Source: Lucinisca nassula
Lineage: Eukaryota; Mollusca; Bivalvia; Lucinida; Lucinidae
DNA: 64,000 nucleotides
Direction of reading: 5' to 3'
NCBI GenBank assembly: GCA_963580285.1
Contig: OY757011.1
Span: 121,016,440-121,080,439, forward strand
Below the pieces are notes generated by a model. It worked only from the letters and a program-made list of their open reading frames with translations. It did no database searches and was not told the DNA's origin. Below are positions 10,686-20,880 of this stretch, in pieces; position 1 is the first letter of the stretch, and each line of letters starts with the position of its first letter. The position numbers were made by a program, and so were the translations under genes.

Positions 10686-11719
10686 CACACAAATGTATCA
10701 CAACAGAAAAAGTTAGTCTTTTAATATTCCTACCTCCTGAAGAAAATCGTCATCATTTTTTCATTGAGCTGCAATTTTTTTTAAAACGTTCATTTACATG
10801 TAGTGTGGTAAACATGAAATGAAAACCAGTGCATGTACATTTCATGACCTTCTTTCCATGATACTTGACAGCATTTTGATGACAAATTGAATGTCAGTTT
10901 ATTAAAAGTTATGTCATTATGACTTAAAAATGTACATTTAAGGAGAAACTGGGAGAGGGGGGGGGGGGGCTCCCCTTATCGCATGGATAACAAAACACGC
11001 TACAGAAGGCGGTTTTGACAACAAAAATACCTGCAGTTCAATGTGCGTAATATGCAACATAAAGAGACAGCAGTATGAGGCAAAGACATCAAACACTGTC
11101 ACATATAAAGGCCCGTGTAAGAGTGTCATGTAGCCTTACACATTAGTTTTAAAATGCCAACATTTTGGCTTTTTCTTAAATTTATGAGCAGAATAATTTT
11201 AAAACCCATCAGTTGGGCATGAAATAAGAATTATAATCCTGGGGTCAGGTTGGTGCATTTTAGGTCTGTACACCGTTATTTCTTCCTCTGGAAGTACACA
11301 CTATATCCATACCCCTTTAACTTAATCTTAAGACCTCCACAAATTTCCTCCAAATATATGAGATCGGAGAGTCTCGAGAACAGCAAACAATAAATATAAA
11401 ATACATGTTTAAACGCATTTTGCTTGGTTTCAACTAATTACAAAGGAAAAAAAGAAGGAAACATTCCAAAGGCCTATAATCGCATCAATACAGCCATTAA
11501 TATCTAGGAAACAACATTAGAACACACGTTTTAAGTCGCCACATTTCAAATTATTTCTAGCCGTATCTCTTTTAACTTATATTCTGAACCATTTAGCTTA
11601 ACACTGCTGCATATTTTGCTTAGCTAACCGTTGCCATGTACCGGAGACAAACGTTTAAACACAAGGTGACGACGTTATGTACACACGTTCTTTAGCACTC
11701 TGCCAAAAACACATAAATT
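10686..11719. other. AT-rich unique stretch
   Basis: No gene recognised. A G-run (GAGAGGGGGGGGGGGGC) lies at 10953-10969. It lies downstream, in the minus-strand sense, of the helicase-like fragment. I see no further helicase motifs in it. Confidence 0.4.
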
Positions 11720-11982
11720 TTATACGATACCCGTTGTGCAAGTACCTGACACACATTTCCCTTGAGTACGCAGCTCTCTTGCTATCTCTTTGATGACATG
11801 GGTTTTGCCCGTCCCAACCTGGCCAGATATATGGCAATTGTGCCCTGTTTTTATAATATCTATTCCCGTCTTCTGCTTTTCAGTAAGCATTTTGATGTCC
11901 TTTTCTGCGCATTTGCCAAAAAAGTTACAGCGGCTGAATTGGATGTCAATATATTTAGCGGAACCGCAAGCGCTACAATATT
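11720..11982 (-). pseudogene. PIF1-type helicase fragment with Walker A
   Basis: An open minus-strand frame of 87 codons. The internal Met at 11888-11890 opens a 56-residue segment: MLTEKQKTGIDIIKTGHN, then the P-loop GQVGTGKT (codons 11801-11824), then HVIKEIAREL and CTTGIV. The order LT-x-KQ, hydrophobic strand, GxxGTGKT, helix, T-CTTGIA is typical of PIF1/RecD-like helicases, both host PIF1 and the helicase half of Helitrons. The frame stops at 11720-11722, and a GTATCG just before the stop could be a splice donor. TTGTAG upstream could be an acceptor. No other helicase motif is visible, so it is either one exon or a relic. Its position 260 bp inside the right inverted arm suggests it belongs to that element. 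Confidence 0.7.
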
Positions 11983-12242
11983 CTCAAAGCACATCCCATT
12001 AAAAGTAGAAATGTTATCTTATCTGCATATACGTAGCCTTAGCAGACTATGTTATATAGAAATAAAATCAAAGGAGAAATCAAGGCTACCACACACATAA
12101 CAGTATCCCTACCTGTTCCACTGCCGGACGTACTTAGCAAAGTTCCGGATTCTATCTGTCCTGCAGGTCCCGCCTTTTAAACACGACAATTAATGCAAGC
12201 GTCCTGGTCTGTGTTCAGATCGCTGACAGAACACTGCGGAAA
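11983..12242. other. Short stretch between helicase fragment and inverted arm
   Basis: On the minus strand a short open stretch (12180 to 12120) ends AACAG|GTAGGG, a good donor form, and might be an upstream exon of the helicase-like fragment. It has no recognisable domain. Confidence 0.3.
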
Positions 12243-12708
12243 TCGAATCGAAAGTAGTAAATTCTAAATTTAGAGCTGCAAATACATCATTTTGCATTCA
12301 AAATGGTCGAGAGAGGTTCATTTTAATGAAAGACATCAGTTGAAAGCGAAGTAAGTTCCCTCCCTAACACTAGCTCGCCTGTGATTAATGAAAACCTGAT
12401 TTTTTTTTTTGGCACACGGTTATGCCGAATTTTGAGATGCTGAGTTAATCCATGCGAGAAATACATGTTTCCTGCAAGTGACAGACAGAGGCGGATTATT
12501 GTTGCAAAGTGGACACATTTAACTTGTATAATTCATAATAAGCAGGTGAAAAACTGCATTTGCGGAAAAGATACACTGGGTAAAATGGGGTACCCCCCAA
12601 AAAAATCGAACCGAAGTTTCCCCCCCTTGTCTCTAATATAGTACCCCCCATTTTTTTTTTTATCATTTTTTTTTTTTCGTGATTCAAGCCCCTATGTTTT
12701 TGAGCAAT
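12243..12708 (-). repeat. Right arm of the ~450-bp inverted repeat pair
   Basis: Inverted counterpart of 3789-4225. Read on the minus strand it follows the same order: AGGGGCTTGAATCACGA, GCAGTTTTTCACCTGCTTAT, GACACATTAAACTTG region, TTTCAACTGATGTCTTTCAT. Small indels fall in homopolymers. The short ORF here is not a gene. Confidence 0.8.
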
Positions 12709-13289
12709 GATTTATATCCTTGTAAACCCAAAAGTTCACTGTTACAGAGGTATTTATGACACAGACTTCTTATTAACGAAACGAAAAAAGTGTTCTCTAG
12801 ATGAGTTTAGGACGCCACCGTGCTATCCCACGAGTCCGTATTTTGGCGCATGGGCAATTTTGTGTGGCAAAAATAACCGTTGTCCAGACTGATCCGATAG
12901 CAGTTATTAATTTCTTTGAATTTGACAATTTTAAATAGAGCGTATGGTAAAGGTGACGTATGTCTTGCGTCACTGTGGCGTCCAACTCATATTGGCTGAC
13001 AATTGGGTAAGACCTGCTATCCTCGCAGCAGGTAAGGGTAGAGGGGAGTGCCCTTATTCCTTCTTTTTCTACACTTCCATTCATTTTCCTCTTTCTCCTC
13101 TGTCCTTTACTTTAACCTACGATCTCTTCTATATTTTTTCTCCCTTTCTCTGGGAGACGAGACAAAGTTACCCACGTGGGTTGACGTGTCGTTAAACCCA
13201 AAATAATAATCGAACAATTAATTGACACTGGTCGCGTCATGTCGCGCTAATCGCAAGACAAACGATGCGACAGTAAAGATGATTGGTCG
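12709..13289. other. Unique stretch with a possible SINE tail
   Basis: No gene recognised. GTGTCGTTAAACCCAAAATAATAAT at 13186-13210 resembles a SINE tail, but no tRNA head is visible upstream. A pyrimidine-rich stretch lies at 13055-13150. Confidence 0.4.
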
Positions 13290-13580
13290 GTTGGTTGAAT
13301 TGTGATTTTATGTCCCAGTCAACACTATTTAGGTCATTTTGAAGACGTTGCTACCAGTTTTGTGGGACGTTTACCCGACATTGAGATGAAATGACTTCTC
13401 AAGCCCTGTCGCCTTATGGAACCAAAAGGCTTATATGCATTTGTCGGTCAGACTCACATTACTTTGCCTGGGCAATCTTAGTCCATCTAAGCGGTTTACC
13501 AGTACTCATGTGTGGTCAGTTTCAGCTCTGCGTGGAAGCACCATGCAGCCCAATCTATTTCTCCAAGCCCCAATGGGCAT
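13290..13580 (-). mobile_element. SINE-C copy
   Basis: Diverged reversed copy: GAATTGTGATTTTATGTCCC, CCCGACATTGAGATGAAATG, CTCAAGCCCTGTCGCC, GTGGAAGCACCATGCAGCCC. Confidence 0.8.
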
Positions 13581-13699
13581 GGGCGAGACAGTGAAGATGA
13601 ATCGAAGGATTACCAACCTGACAGATTCAACATGTGGGTGATAAAAGATCAGTCGTTTACAACCAGTAACAGGGTTGTTTGAATATTGAAATTCACCGT

Positions 13700-13975
13700 C
13701 CCCGCGACCCACGCCCATCCTGCATGATGCTTCCACACAGCGCTGAAACCAACGCACACGCGTTCTTGTAAACCAATTAGAGAATCTAAGCCAGCCCAGG
13801 CAAAACGGTGCGAACCGGACCGTCTATGCTTATAAACGCTATTGGTTTTATTGGGCGACAGGGCTTGATATGTCATTTCATCTCAATATCAGGTAAACAT
13901 CCCACAGAATTGGTAGCAACGTCTCCAAAAAGACCTATACAGTGTCGAGAGGGACGTTAAATCCCAAAACAAACA
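13700..13975 (+). mobile_element. SINE-C copy, forward
   Basis: Forward copy: CGACCCACGCCCATCC, GATGCTTCCACACAGCGCTG, TTATTGGGCGACAGGGCTTG, ending GACGTTAAATCCCAAAACAAAC. With the neighbours at 13290 and 13980 it makes a cluster of opposed copies. Confidence 0.8.
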
Positions 13976-14575
13976 AATCAGCGTCCCCGTTAACATTGTC
14001 TGTGTCATTTTTGAGACGTTGCTTCCTATACCCACATTGAGATTAAATAACATCTCAAGCCTTGGAGCCAAATAAAAAAAAGATGTGGTTTATAGTGGTT
14101 GCCAATCCGCATGTGCTGTCAGTTTTAGCTTTGCGAACCCAGGGCCTCTCGTATACCGTAAACACACTCTACCGACTGAGATACCGAGCCACACCTTTGA
14201 CCTTTTACATTCCCCCCACCCCCACACCTAATGAGATTCGTCCCGAATCTCTAAGTGCTATCCAGTCTGGCAACGGTACTTCATGTTCAGGTTTTTCAAA
14301 GTATCGCACAAAATTGGAAACAACGTCTCCAAAATGACCTCTACATTGTTGACGTGGACGTTAAACCTCAAATCAAAGAAACAAAAACTGCAGTTCACAA
14401 TCTTTTGAATCACGACAGTACTTAACAGATACCATGCCCAACATTCATAGACACTTAGGTGAAATGACATCTCAAGCCCTGCCGTCCAATAAAAGCAATA
14501 GGGTTTATAAGCATGGAGGCTCCGACTCGCACCTCTTTGCCTCGGCAGGCTTAGATCATGTCGGACAATTGTAAT
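13976..14575. repeat. Cluster of partial SINE-C copies
   Basis: Pieces at about 13980-14130 (-), 14285-14380 (+; CACAAAATTGGAAACAACGTC, GACGTTAAACCTC) and 14462-14560 (-; GAAATGACATCTCAAGCCC). TTGCGAACCCAGGGCCTCTCG at 14135-14155 and the following 60 bases do not belong to SINE-C and are not identified. Confidence 0.7.
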
Positions 14576-15655
14576 CCAACTATTACCTGTGTCCGATTTA
14601 ATCCGCGCGACAAATTGTATAGAAATTAATAGGGCATGTGAATCTAAGACATGATTGAAAAAATACTAGGCTAGATAGCGAAAATGTGATTGAAAATTAT
14701 GAAAATTCAATCTTTTATCTTAATTTTGATTATAATTTTATATTTTTTAAATAAAATTTAAACTGGTCAATTTTGAAATGAAAATAGGACCCATCGTCTC
14801 GTGAATCTCTCGTTTACTTCAATAGAAAATTAGCAAAAACTCACCAGGGTGTCTGTTTTTATACTGTAATAATTAAATTATAAAATACGTTGTTAAAAAT
14901 GTGACTTTAAATTCTAGAAGAAAAATGATTTTTCTTTCCAACAGTATCAAATAATTGAAGATCAAATAAAAACAAAGTTGGTCATTTTCAGGTTGTTTTC
15001 TTGCCATTTTCAGTACTTTTAGCCATCTCTCCTCATTGTATCTATTTATAGCTATCGGTTCTCAAATTACACGTTATCGGATTAAATCGGAAAATTTCCG
15101 GGTTTTAGCTGGTTTAAGACGAATGTAAAGGTGAGTTGCAGAAACCATTTTTGTTAATGACATTTAATGCTGAAAAAAAAAAAGAAAAATATTTCGTCTT
15201 ATTTATATATTTACTGTTTTTTTATTTAGTTTTTTTTCTTGTTTAATATATTTTTTCTGCATGTGACTGATGCGCAATTAACAAACACTTCATATTGTTT
15301 ACAAACGAAGAAGAAGAAAAAAAAACTTTATCTATTGATTTTTTTGACTAGCGAAAATATATTGATTCCGGTGAAAAATCTTTTTTTTTTTCGGGTACTT
15401 CACACACATGCTTAATTGGCAATTGTTGCTAATTACTGCCAATCATGCCGGTTGTGGGATTACTACTTAAAACCCTTAGGTACTTTTTTTCTGATCAGAG
15501 TCTACGTTGTGCGAAAGATCCAATGCTTCTTCATGCAGCAAGAGAAGTCTAGGATGCGCACGCTGATGTGATTCTTTGCTGGGAACACGTAAATTGTAGG
15601 GAGTGCTGTGCCCTGGTTCAAATATTATTTTCTGGAATGATTTGCATGTAATTAC
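14576..15655. other. AT-rich unique stretch
   Basis: About 1.1 kb, very A/T-rich with long A and T runs. No repeat family of this window is recognised, and there is no ORF of note apart from a small minus-strand frame at the right edge. It may be intergenic DNA or intron. Confidence 0.4.
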
Positions 15656-15915
15656 ACACAGAAAAATAATCATCACGAAAACACGCCTATATAATTTTGA
15701 CCCCTTGAATCCCACTTTTATATAATAAAACTGGGTTTTACAGAGGTAAACCTTGTTTCCTGTTTCTTATTTCTACTCTGTAAATAGATTGTGGGTACTC
15801 GTTACACAATCTATATTTTGTGCAACAGAAAATTTCACAATTTTTCATCTTAAAATTTTCTCTTTTTCGGCAATAAAATTTACTGTGTAGTTGTACAGAC
15901 ATGTTTTGTAATGTG
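15656..15915. mobile_element. Hairpin MITE M1, decayed centre
   Basis: Left end CATCACGAAAACACGCCTAT (15673-15692), then TTTATATAATAAAACTGGG, TTCTTATTTCT, ATTGTGGGTACTCGTTA and CACAATCTATATTTTG, then TTTTTCATCTTAAAATTTTC and a right end near GACATGTTTTGT. The central palindrome is shorter than in the 46338 copy. Confidence 0.8.
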
Positions 15916-16400
15916 TTGTCAGGGTCGCAAAACAAAATATATTTTAATGCTAACCAGTAACCAACAAAAGCTGATTTAATATGCATCAATAATACATGTA
16001 TAGAATTTAAGAGTTGACACGCGCTGTGTGTATATTCAAATTAATTGCTTTATGACCCGGAAGTCTTAATTGTTGACATGATATCGACAAACTTATGTAA
16101 GGTAATCTTTAGACAAACGTTCTCTTTAGTAAATCGACTCGGTCCAGTTAACGCTTTCCCTTTCCCCCCTTAGCTTCTGTTAATAAGAATTTAGCCCCCC
16201 CCCCCTCCCCCCCCCCCCCCCCCAAAAAAAAAAAAAAAATGAAAAAGAAAGAAAAAGTGTTGAGCACAATTCAAGTCTTTCTATTATAACAAAATATATC
16301 CATATAGCGCACAATGAACACTCTGATTAGATTGTGCAGATGCCAGGTTGATCTGGGGCTTGTCATATAATCTTATTCGCTAGTTATCAATTAGCCTTTT
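15916..16400. other. Unique stretch with a C/A homopolymer tract
   Basis: No gene. 16195-16240 is almost pure C followed directly by about 17 As. Lengths are assembly-sensitive. Confidence 0.6.
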
Positions 16401-16424
16401 TTCTTCTCCAAGATATATCTCTTA

Positions 16425-16700
16425 CAGCGGTCCTAACGAGTACCCACAATCGATGTTTTGGAGCAAGAATTAACACACTCGCGCGTCAACGTGCATTTTT
16501 TCATATGTCCAAAATAGCTATTTTTCTAATGAAAATCCGTGATAATTGTCTTATTTATACTGCAAACATAGGTTATGGATGTTCGTTAGAAGCGCCTCAA
16601 TGAGCGCAAATTAGTGTATACCCCGTAAACCCAAGTTTTCTCCTATACAAAGTGGGGTTTATGGGGTGTTCATTTCACGGACTTGTTAACCTTTTGTATG
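16425..16700. mobile_element. Hairpin MITE M1b, decayed
   Basis: AACGAGTACCCACAATCGATG, then AATGAAAATCCGTGATAATTG, TATTTATACTGCAAACATAGG, GTTCGTTAGAAGCGCCTCAATG, and AAAGTGGGGTTTATGGGG, TTTCACGGACTTGTT. This matches the variant at 47320-47545, whose ends carry CACGGACTTGTTCGCGTG instead of the M1 ends. Confidence 0.7.
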
Positions 16701-16960
16701 CATTTACTTTTTTGTAGGTAAATACCAAAAATATTATTTCGTCGAGTGTATTGAAAACATAAATTTTTTCACTCGTGCAAAAAAAAAAAAAAAAAAGAAA
16801 AGAAGAAACTTTCTAACGAGTGCGTTGAAAATGTCATAGTTTTCACGAGTGTGCAGCTGATACTGAAGTTAAACAGCTGTTTATCACAAGCTTCGCAGTG
16901 TGAAAATAATATCCGTATTTGTTTCAGATATGCAAATATTTCACTGCTAATCGTGATTAT
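16701..16960. repeat. Short CGAGTG repeat pair
   Basis: TCGAGTGTATTGAAAACATA, TTTTCACTCGTGC and AACGAGTGCGTTGAAAATG, TTTTCACGAGTGTGC make two similar units around an A-run at 16779-16796. No gene. Confidence 0.5.
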
Positions 16961-17170
16961 CCCATTTCAGACTGGAAACCCCTAAACGGGTACCGTGGCA
17001 AACAGTGTAGGCCCAGATCAGTCGGCCCAGATCAGACTGATCTGGGCCTACATTGTTTTGAAAATTCAACCATTTTCCAAATAGGTTTTGAAGAAAACAC
17101 AACATGCCACCCCTTAATTTTGAAATGGACTCCTGCTATAGGAGGAAGATGCCACTTGGTACAAAAAGGG
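16961..17170 (-). mobile_element. TTAA-type MITE with palindromic core
   Basis: Ends CCCATTTCAG and GTACAAAAAGGG. TTAA follows on the right (17171-17174), and the left target reads TTAT. The core GTGGCAAACAGTGTAGGCCC ... GGGCCTACATTGTTTTG is a long inverted repeat. It is the reverse of the 18135 copy. TTAA duplications with ends starting CCC suggest a piggyBac-mobilised MITE. The overlapping ORF is fortuitous. Confidence 0.75.
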
Positions 17171-17295
17171 TTAAGTGATGTTAGGCCAGTATGGGTTCAA
17201 CGGATTAAAAACCGATTAGTTGTCAAATAATGATTAAAAATGAAACAGTTTGCTTACTGTGTTCCCCTTTATTGTTTAACGAGGCCAACTGAGCT

Positions 17296-17365
17296 TTTGT
17301 TTGTATTGGAATTTAGCCGTCCAGTCAACACTATTTTAGGTTATTTTTGAGCCGGTCAGTTTACC
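17296..17365 (-). mobile_element. SINE (CAAA-tail type 2), part 1
   Basis: Reverse of the element at 47865-48025. GTTTGTATTGGAATTTAGCCGTC and AGCCGGTCAGTTTACC are shared in inverse. It is interrupted at 17365 by a LINE and resumes at 17738. Confidence 0.7.
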
Positions 17366-17729
17366 AAAGTCAAAGTCAAAATACTTTATTGGACACAAAC
17401 AAACAGTGTTTCTCGTCCTAAAGTACAAGGTAATGGAGGCTTGAGAAGAGCATAACAAATATATATGAAATAGTTACACAAACACGAAGTAACACATAAT
17501 TCTGAAAACAGAAAACAAATATATATACATGTACCTGACATGGCTATATAGTAAAGCTACTGCGCTTTTCGTTAGCTTGAAATAGAAACTTTCCTACTTT
17601 TTTGAGTGTTCCAGACTGAGCATCGTTTAATAATTTTCTAAACTTACTTACCGATGGCCATCTACAATTATATCTCGGCAAAATCAGGTTTCTCAAATCC
17701 CTATATGCAGAGCAGACTAGAAGGAAATG
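17366..17729 (-). mobile_element. 5-prime-truncated non-LTR retrotransposon (RT C-terminus and 3-prime UTR)
   Basis: On the minus strand a frame from about 17707 to 17552 reads AYRDLRNLILPRYNCRWPS, VSKFRKLLNDAQ and KKVGKFLFQANEKR before a stop. This is the form of the extreme C-terminus of reverse transcriptases in mollusc LINEs. A 3-prime UTR follows, ending AATAAAGTATTTTGACTTTG with repeated TGACTTT, typical of LINE tails. The insertion is flanked by AGTTTACC (17358-17365 and 17730-17737), a target duplication inside a SINE. It is a dead 364-bp copy, since only the last ~50 codons remain. Confidence 0.85.
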
Positions 17730-17737
17730 AGTTTACC

Positions 17738-17840
17738 TATCCACTCTTTTCCTGGACAGGCTTATACGTAAGCGGTTAACCAGTACAGTGCACATTCTTT
17801 CGCTCTCTGACGTGCAGCTTTAAATAGCCGTTTCCCATCA
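17738..17840 (-). mobile_element. SINE (CAAA-tail type 2), part 2
   Basis: TATCCACTCTTTTCCTGGACAGG, AAGCGGTTAACCAGTACAGTG and CATTCTTTCGC continue the SINE cut by the LINE and match 47880-47945 in reverse. Confidence 0.7.
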
Positions 17841-18130
17841 AGTAAAGCAAGTCCTTGAAGAACCCCTCAAAACACGCTCTGTATGAACAGGGGCATAGAT
17901 TATTTTGCTCTTTCTGGTCCAAGACATAGATTGTGGGTACTCGTTAGAATCTCAATGATGGGTTTCAAACAAACCAGTAACAGGTACGTGGAAGTCAGCA
18001 GTGCAACACTACTGTACTTAGTAGCGTTTGTCAATCCGTCTCAAAACTATTAAAACTTTAACATTTAGTCAACTGCGTTCTACTTATCACACATTGAGCA
18101 TCAAGGCCAAGTTGTTCAAAGAAGCGTAAG
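17841..18130. other. Unique DNA with an M1 core fragment
   Basis: CAAGACATAGATTGTGGGTACTCGTTAG at 17920-17948 is the half-palindrome of the hairpin MITE. Otherwise nothing recognised. Confidence 0.5.
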
Positions 18131-18134
18131 TTAA

Positions 18135-18357
18135 CCCTTTTTGTACCAAATGGAATCTTCCACCTTATATACAGCAGGACTCCATTTCAAAATTTAGGGG
18201 TGTCAGGTTGTGTTTTCATCAAAATCTATTTGGAAAATGACTGCACTTTAAGCAAACAGTGCAGGCCCTGATCAGACGCCGCGTTCTGTGGCATATGATC
18301 TGGGCCTGCACTGTTTGCCAAGGTACCCCTTTAGGGGTTTCTGGTATACTGAATGGG
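18135..18357 (+). mobile_element. TTAA-type MITE with palindromic core
   Basis: TTAA on both sides (18131-18134 and 18358-18361). Ends CCCTTTTTGTACC and ATACTGAATGGG. The core AAACAGTGCAGGCCCTGATC, AGACGCC ... GATCTGGGCCTGCACTGTTT is a strong palindrome with loop GCGTTCTGTGGC region. The form suggests piggyBac-type mobilisation. Non-coding. Confidence 0.82.
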
Positions 18358-18361
18358 TTAA

Positions 18362-18542
18362 TGAACTCGCTGCTGGTCAAAACGTTAACTATTCAAAAGG
18401 TACCTAATACTCTTGTATTTCTGCTGGAAAATGTGAGGAGCTTTTTGCAAAATTGATGCGAACCTTATTCACATTTTTTCTTTTTTGCTGTACAAAGTGA
18501 TCAAAAATTTAACGACTCGTTAACTAACGACTTCGCAAAAAA

Positions 18543-18573
<31 letters not shown>

Positions 18574-18904
18574 AAATGGCATTCGGTTATGTTATAAATG
18601 CGGCATAAAACAAACACTTTCCCTTACAATACTATAATATGTGAAAAGCAATTTAATCCGTATTATATATGGACCAATAAATCATCATATTTAGTTAAAA
18701 CAAATATGCCACTGTAATACCCTTAAGCAATTGTCTGAGACAGGGATTAACGGTCACAACCGATAGTCACCGAAAACTGCCGATCATAGCCGAATTGCTT
18801 TAAAACAGGTGTCAAGTAGCGTAATTCTGGAGGCTACCTGGAAAAACTGCCAGTACAGGTTTGTTCCCTTGATTTCCCTTGATTTCATATGGCCGAATTT
18901 TTCC
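18362..18904. other. AT-rich unique DNA with (AAAT)n
   Basis: An (AAAT)n microsatellite lies at 18538-18573. No gene recognised. Confidence 0.6.
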
Positions 18905-19015
18905 CGTATGTCCTCTAAGCGGTCTACCAGTACTCGTGTGCGGGTCGGTTTCAGCTCTGCGTGGAAGCATCATGCAGCCCATCTATTTCTTCAAGACCCG
19001 ATGGGCGGGGGCCGC
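18905..19015 (-). mobile_element. SINE-C 5-prime part
   Basis: TCCTCTAAGCGGTCTACCAG, CGTGTGCGGGTCGGTTTCAG, GCATCATGCAGCCCATC, CGATGGGCGGGGGCC. Only the head third is present. Confidence 0.8.
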
Positions 19016-19275
19016 TGAACTGCAGTATAAAAGTCTATGAATGTTGTGGATGAAATGACAAACACTATACTTAAAAATCTTATTTTTCCTTAGTTTACTG
19101 TACATACACGGGTTCGATTGATTACTTTTTGCCAACAAGACTGCGCATGCGCAGCGTAACCGCAGAATTTGGTAGGAAGTTAATCACTTATTAGCCTAAA
19201 CTCATCTATAGCAGCTTTGATAAGACGGTGGAATTGCCTGGGCTGCGCATAGTAGAGGTCAATAAATGAAACAAG

Positions 19276-19555
19276 CAGCCATCTTGTCAGCCTCGATAGC
19301 GCAGTGGTTAGCGCGTTCGACTCATGATCGAGAGGTTGTGCGTTCGAATCCGGCCACCGGTATCGAGGTATGTCCTTGGGCAAGACACGTATTGACACTG
19401 CCCCACTCCACCCAGGTGTAAATGGGTAGCAGTGGTGTAAAAGCCACTGCCTCTCTCTCGCGCGCGCGTGAACACACCCGGAATGAGTGTTCGAGAGCGA
19501 TTCAATAAGCTTGAAGCTTTCATCGCAATCGAACTAAAATAAATTAGTATAAACT
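19276..19555 (+). mobile_element. tRNA(Met)-like SINE with perfect target duplication
   Basis: Flanked by AAATGAAACAAG (19264-19275 and 19556-19567). The head, from CCTCGATAGCGCAGTGGTTAG, folds as a tRNA: acceptor CCTCGAT/ATCGAGG, D stem GCGC/GCGC and anticodon loop CTCATGA (CAT). The T stem is decayed, so this is a SINE head. A conserved central part follows (TTGGGCAAGACACG, CACTCCACCCAGGTGTAAATG), like domains shared by metazoan SINE families. The tail is AT-rich. A reverse copy lies at 45716-45990. Confidence 0.85.
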
Positions 19556-19562
19556 AAATGAA

Positions 19563-19784
19563 ACAAGAGGGCCAAGATGGCCCTGTATCGCACACCTGCG
19601 CACCAGAAAATCATAAGCGATGTTTAGAAAAATAAGAACTTGTGGGTACTCACGGTCTATGTTTGCAATAGATATAAGGATTTTTTTTTTAAAAAAATCG
19701 CCATTTAGAACTTGGAAAATTCATTCCATTAGGATAACATGTGCGCATTAATTTTAAGTGCAAAAAAAGAATAAATAAAAAAAA
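19563..19784. mobile_element. Left-end fragment of an ACAAG-hairpin element
   Basis: ACAAG, then hairpin AGGGCCA-AGA-TGGCCCT, then TATCGCACACCTGCGCACC. The rest includes a hairpin-MITE core fragment (TTGTGGGTACTCACGGTCTATG) and A-rich DNA. The adjoining SINE inserted exactly at this end and its target duplication includes the ACAAG. Confidence 0.7.
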
Positions 19785-20392
19785 ACAAGAGGGCCCAGAG
19801 GGCCCTGGTTCGCTCACCTGTGTATCACCGTCTCGAGTACATTCTATTTTTAGCTCTGGTGGCCATCTTGTTCATCAGCAGAGTGATTTTAACTTATTTG
19901 GTAGGGAGTAACCTAGGCAACATTCCTGTGAAGTTTGAATCAAATTGGTCTTAGGGTTTAGGAGGAGTTCACGTTTGAATCAAATTTACAATATTTTTCC
20001 ATTTTCAGCTCTGGTGGCCATTTTGTTCATCGGAGCGGGATCGTTTAAGCCTTTTTTTGGTAGAGGGTCATCTAAGCAACATTACTTCGAAGAATGAATG
20101 AAATTGGCCCAAGGGTACAGGAGAAATTGTCGTTTGAAGATTTTTTTTTTATTTTTAGCTCTGGCAGCCATCTTGTTCATTGGAATGGAATGAGTTTTAA
20201 CTGTTTTGGTAGGGAGTCAGCTAGGCAACATTCCTGTGAAGTTTTAAATCCAATTGGCCCAAGGGTTTAGAAGTAGTTCGCATTTGAAGCAAATTTACAA
20301 TGTTTTTCTTTTTTTAGCTCTTGTGACCATTTGTTAATCGTTTATGCTATTTTCCTAGAGGGTCATCTACACAACATTCCAATGAAGTTTAG
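19785..20392. mobile_element. Element D, left end and ~150-bp array
   Basis: ACAAG (19785-19789), then hairpin AGGGCCC-AGA-GGGCCCT (19790-19806), then GGTTCGCTCACCTGTG. About four units follow with TAGCTCTGGTGGCCATCTTG, TTCATCGGAGCGG, TTTGGTAGGGAGTCA, CAACATTCCTGTGAAGTTTG, AATTGGCCCAAGGGTTTAGG. The right end is lost here. It is seen in the partial copy ending near 40971. Confidence 0.85.
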
Positions 20393-20475
20393 AAGCCTTC
20401 ATTGTGAAGTGGTCATGCTACTTGCCTTGTAAACCAGGGGTAGCAGGATCGATCCCGGGCTTCTCCAGACTTTCA
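20393..20475 (+). mobile_element. tRNA-type SINE fragment
   Basis: GAAGCCTTCATTGTGAAGTGG, GCTACTTGCCTTGTAAACC, GGATCGATCCCGGGCTTCTC match the head of the SINE at 37574. A- and B-box-like motifs remain but the cloverleaf is decayed. Confidence 0.75.
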
Positions 20476-20548
20476 AACCCACAAACAAACGGACAGTGCA
20501 AAAACTATATGCCCTCCTACGGGGGCATAAAATACGGGGGCATAAAAA
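20476..20548. mobile_element. Right terminus of an ATGCCC-class element
   Basis: AACAAACGGACAGTGC followed by TATATGCCCTCCTACGGGGGCATAAAA, a short self-complementary end like those at 36523, 45516 and 55970. GGGGGCATAAAA is then duplicated. Confidence 0.65.
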
Positions 20549-20880
20549 TACTTAATCTGAGCCTTCAGGATAAAGGTCAGTAAATGAGCTTGACCTATGG
20601 AATTGATAAACTTGGATTCAGCTGATTGCAAATATCATTTCTGATGCCACAAGCTACCATGCATTAAAAAAATCCGCTGTTGTGCCTTTTTTCCATACAA
20701 ATGTCTGAGTAACCAAATTTGACCTTGCCGTTAAGCAGGTCAAGGTCAACCAAAGGTCATCATTTAAAAAACTTGGAAGAGCCCCCCCCCCCTCAAGTCC
20801 CCGATGCTGGATACCAAGTTTCAAGGTCATTGGCCACTCGGTTCCTGAGAAGATTTTTAAAGGTTTTTACCAAATATGGG
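20549..20880 (+). repeat. R6 unit fragment
   Basis: One unit of the ~445-bp repeat of 36594-38833: TTGATAAACTTGGATTCAGC, TGATTGCAAATATCATTTCTG, AGGTCAAGGTCAACCAAAGG, CAAGTTTCAAGGTCATTGGCC. Non-coding. Confidence 0.8.

Noticed and set aside
19285..19365. tRNA-Met gene
   Set aside because: Acceptor and anticodon arms fold but the T stem does not, and a SINE body with a target duplication follows.
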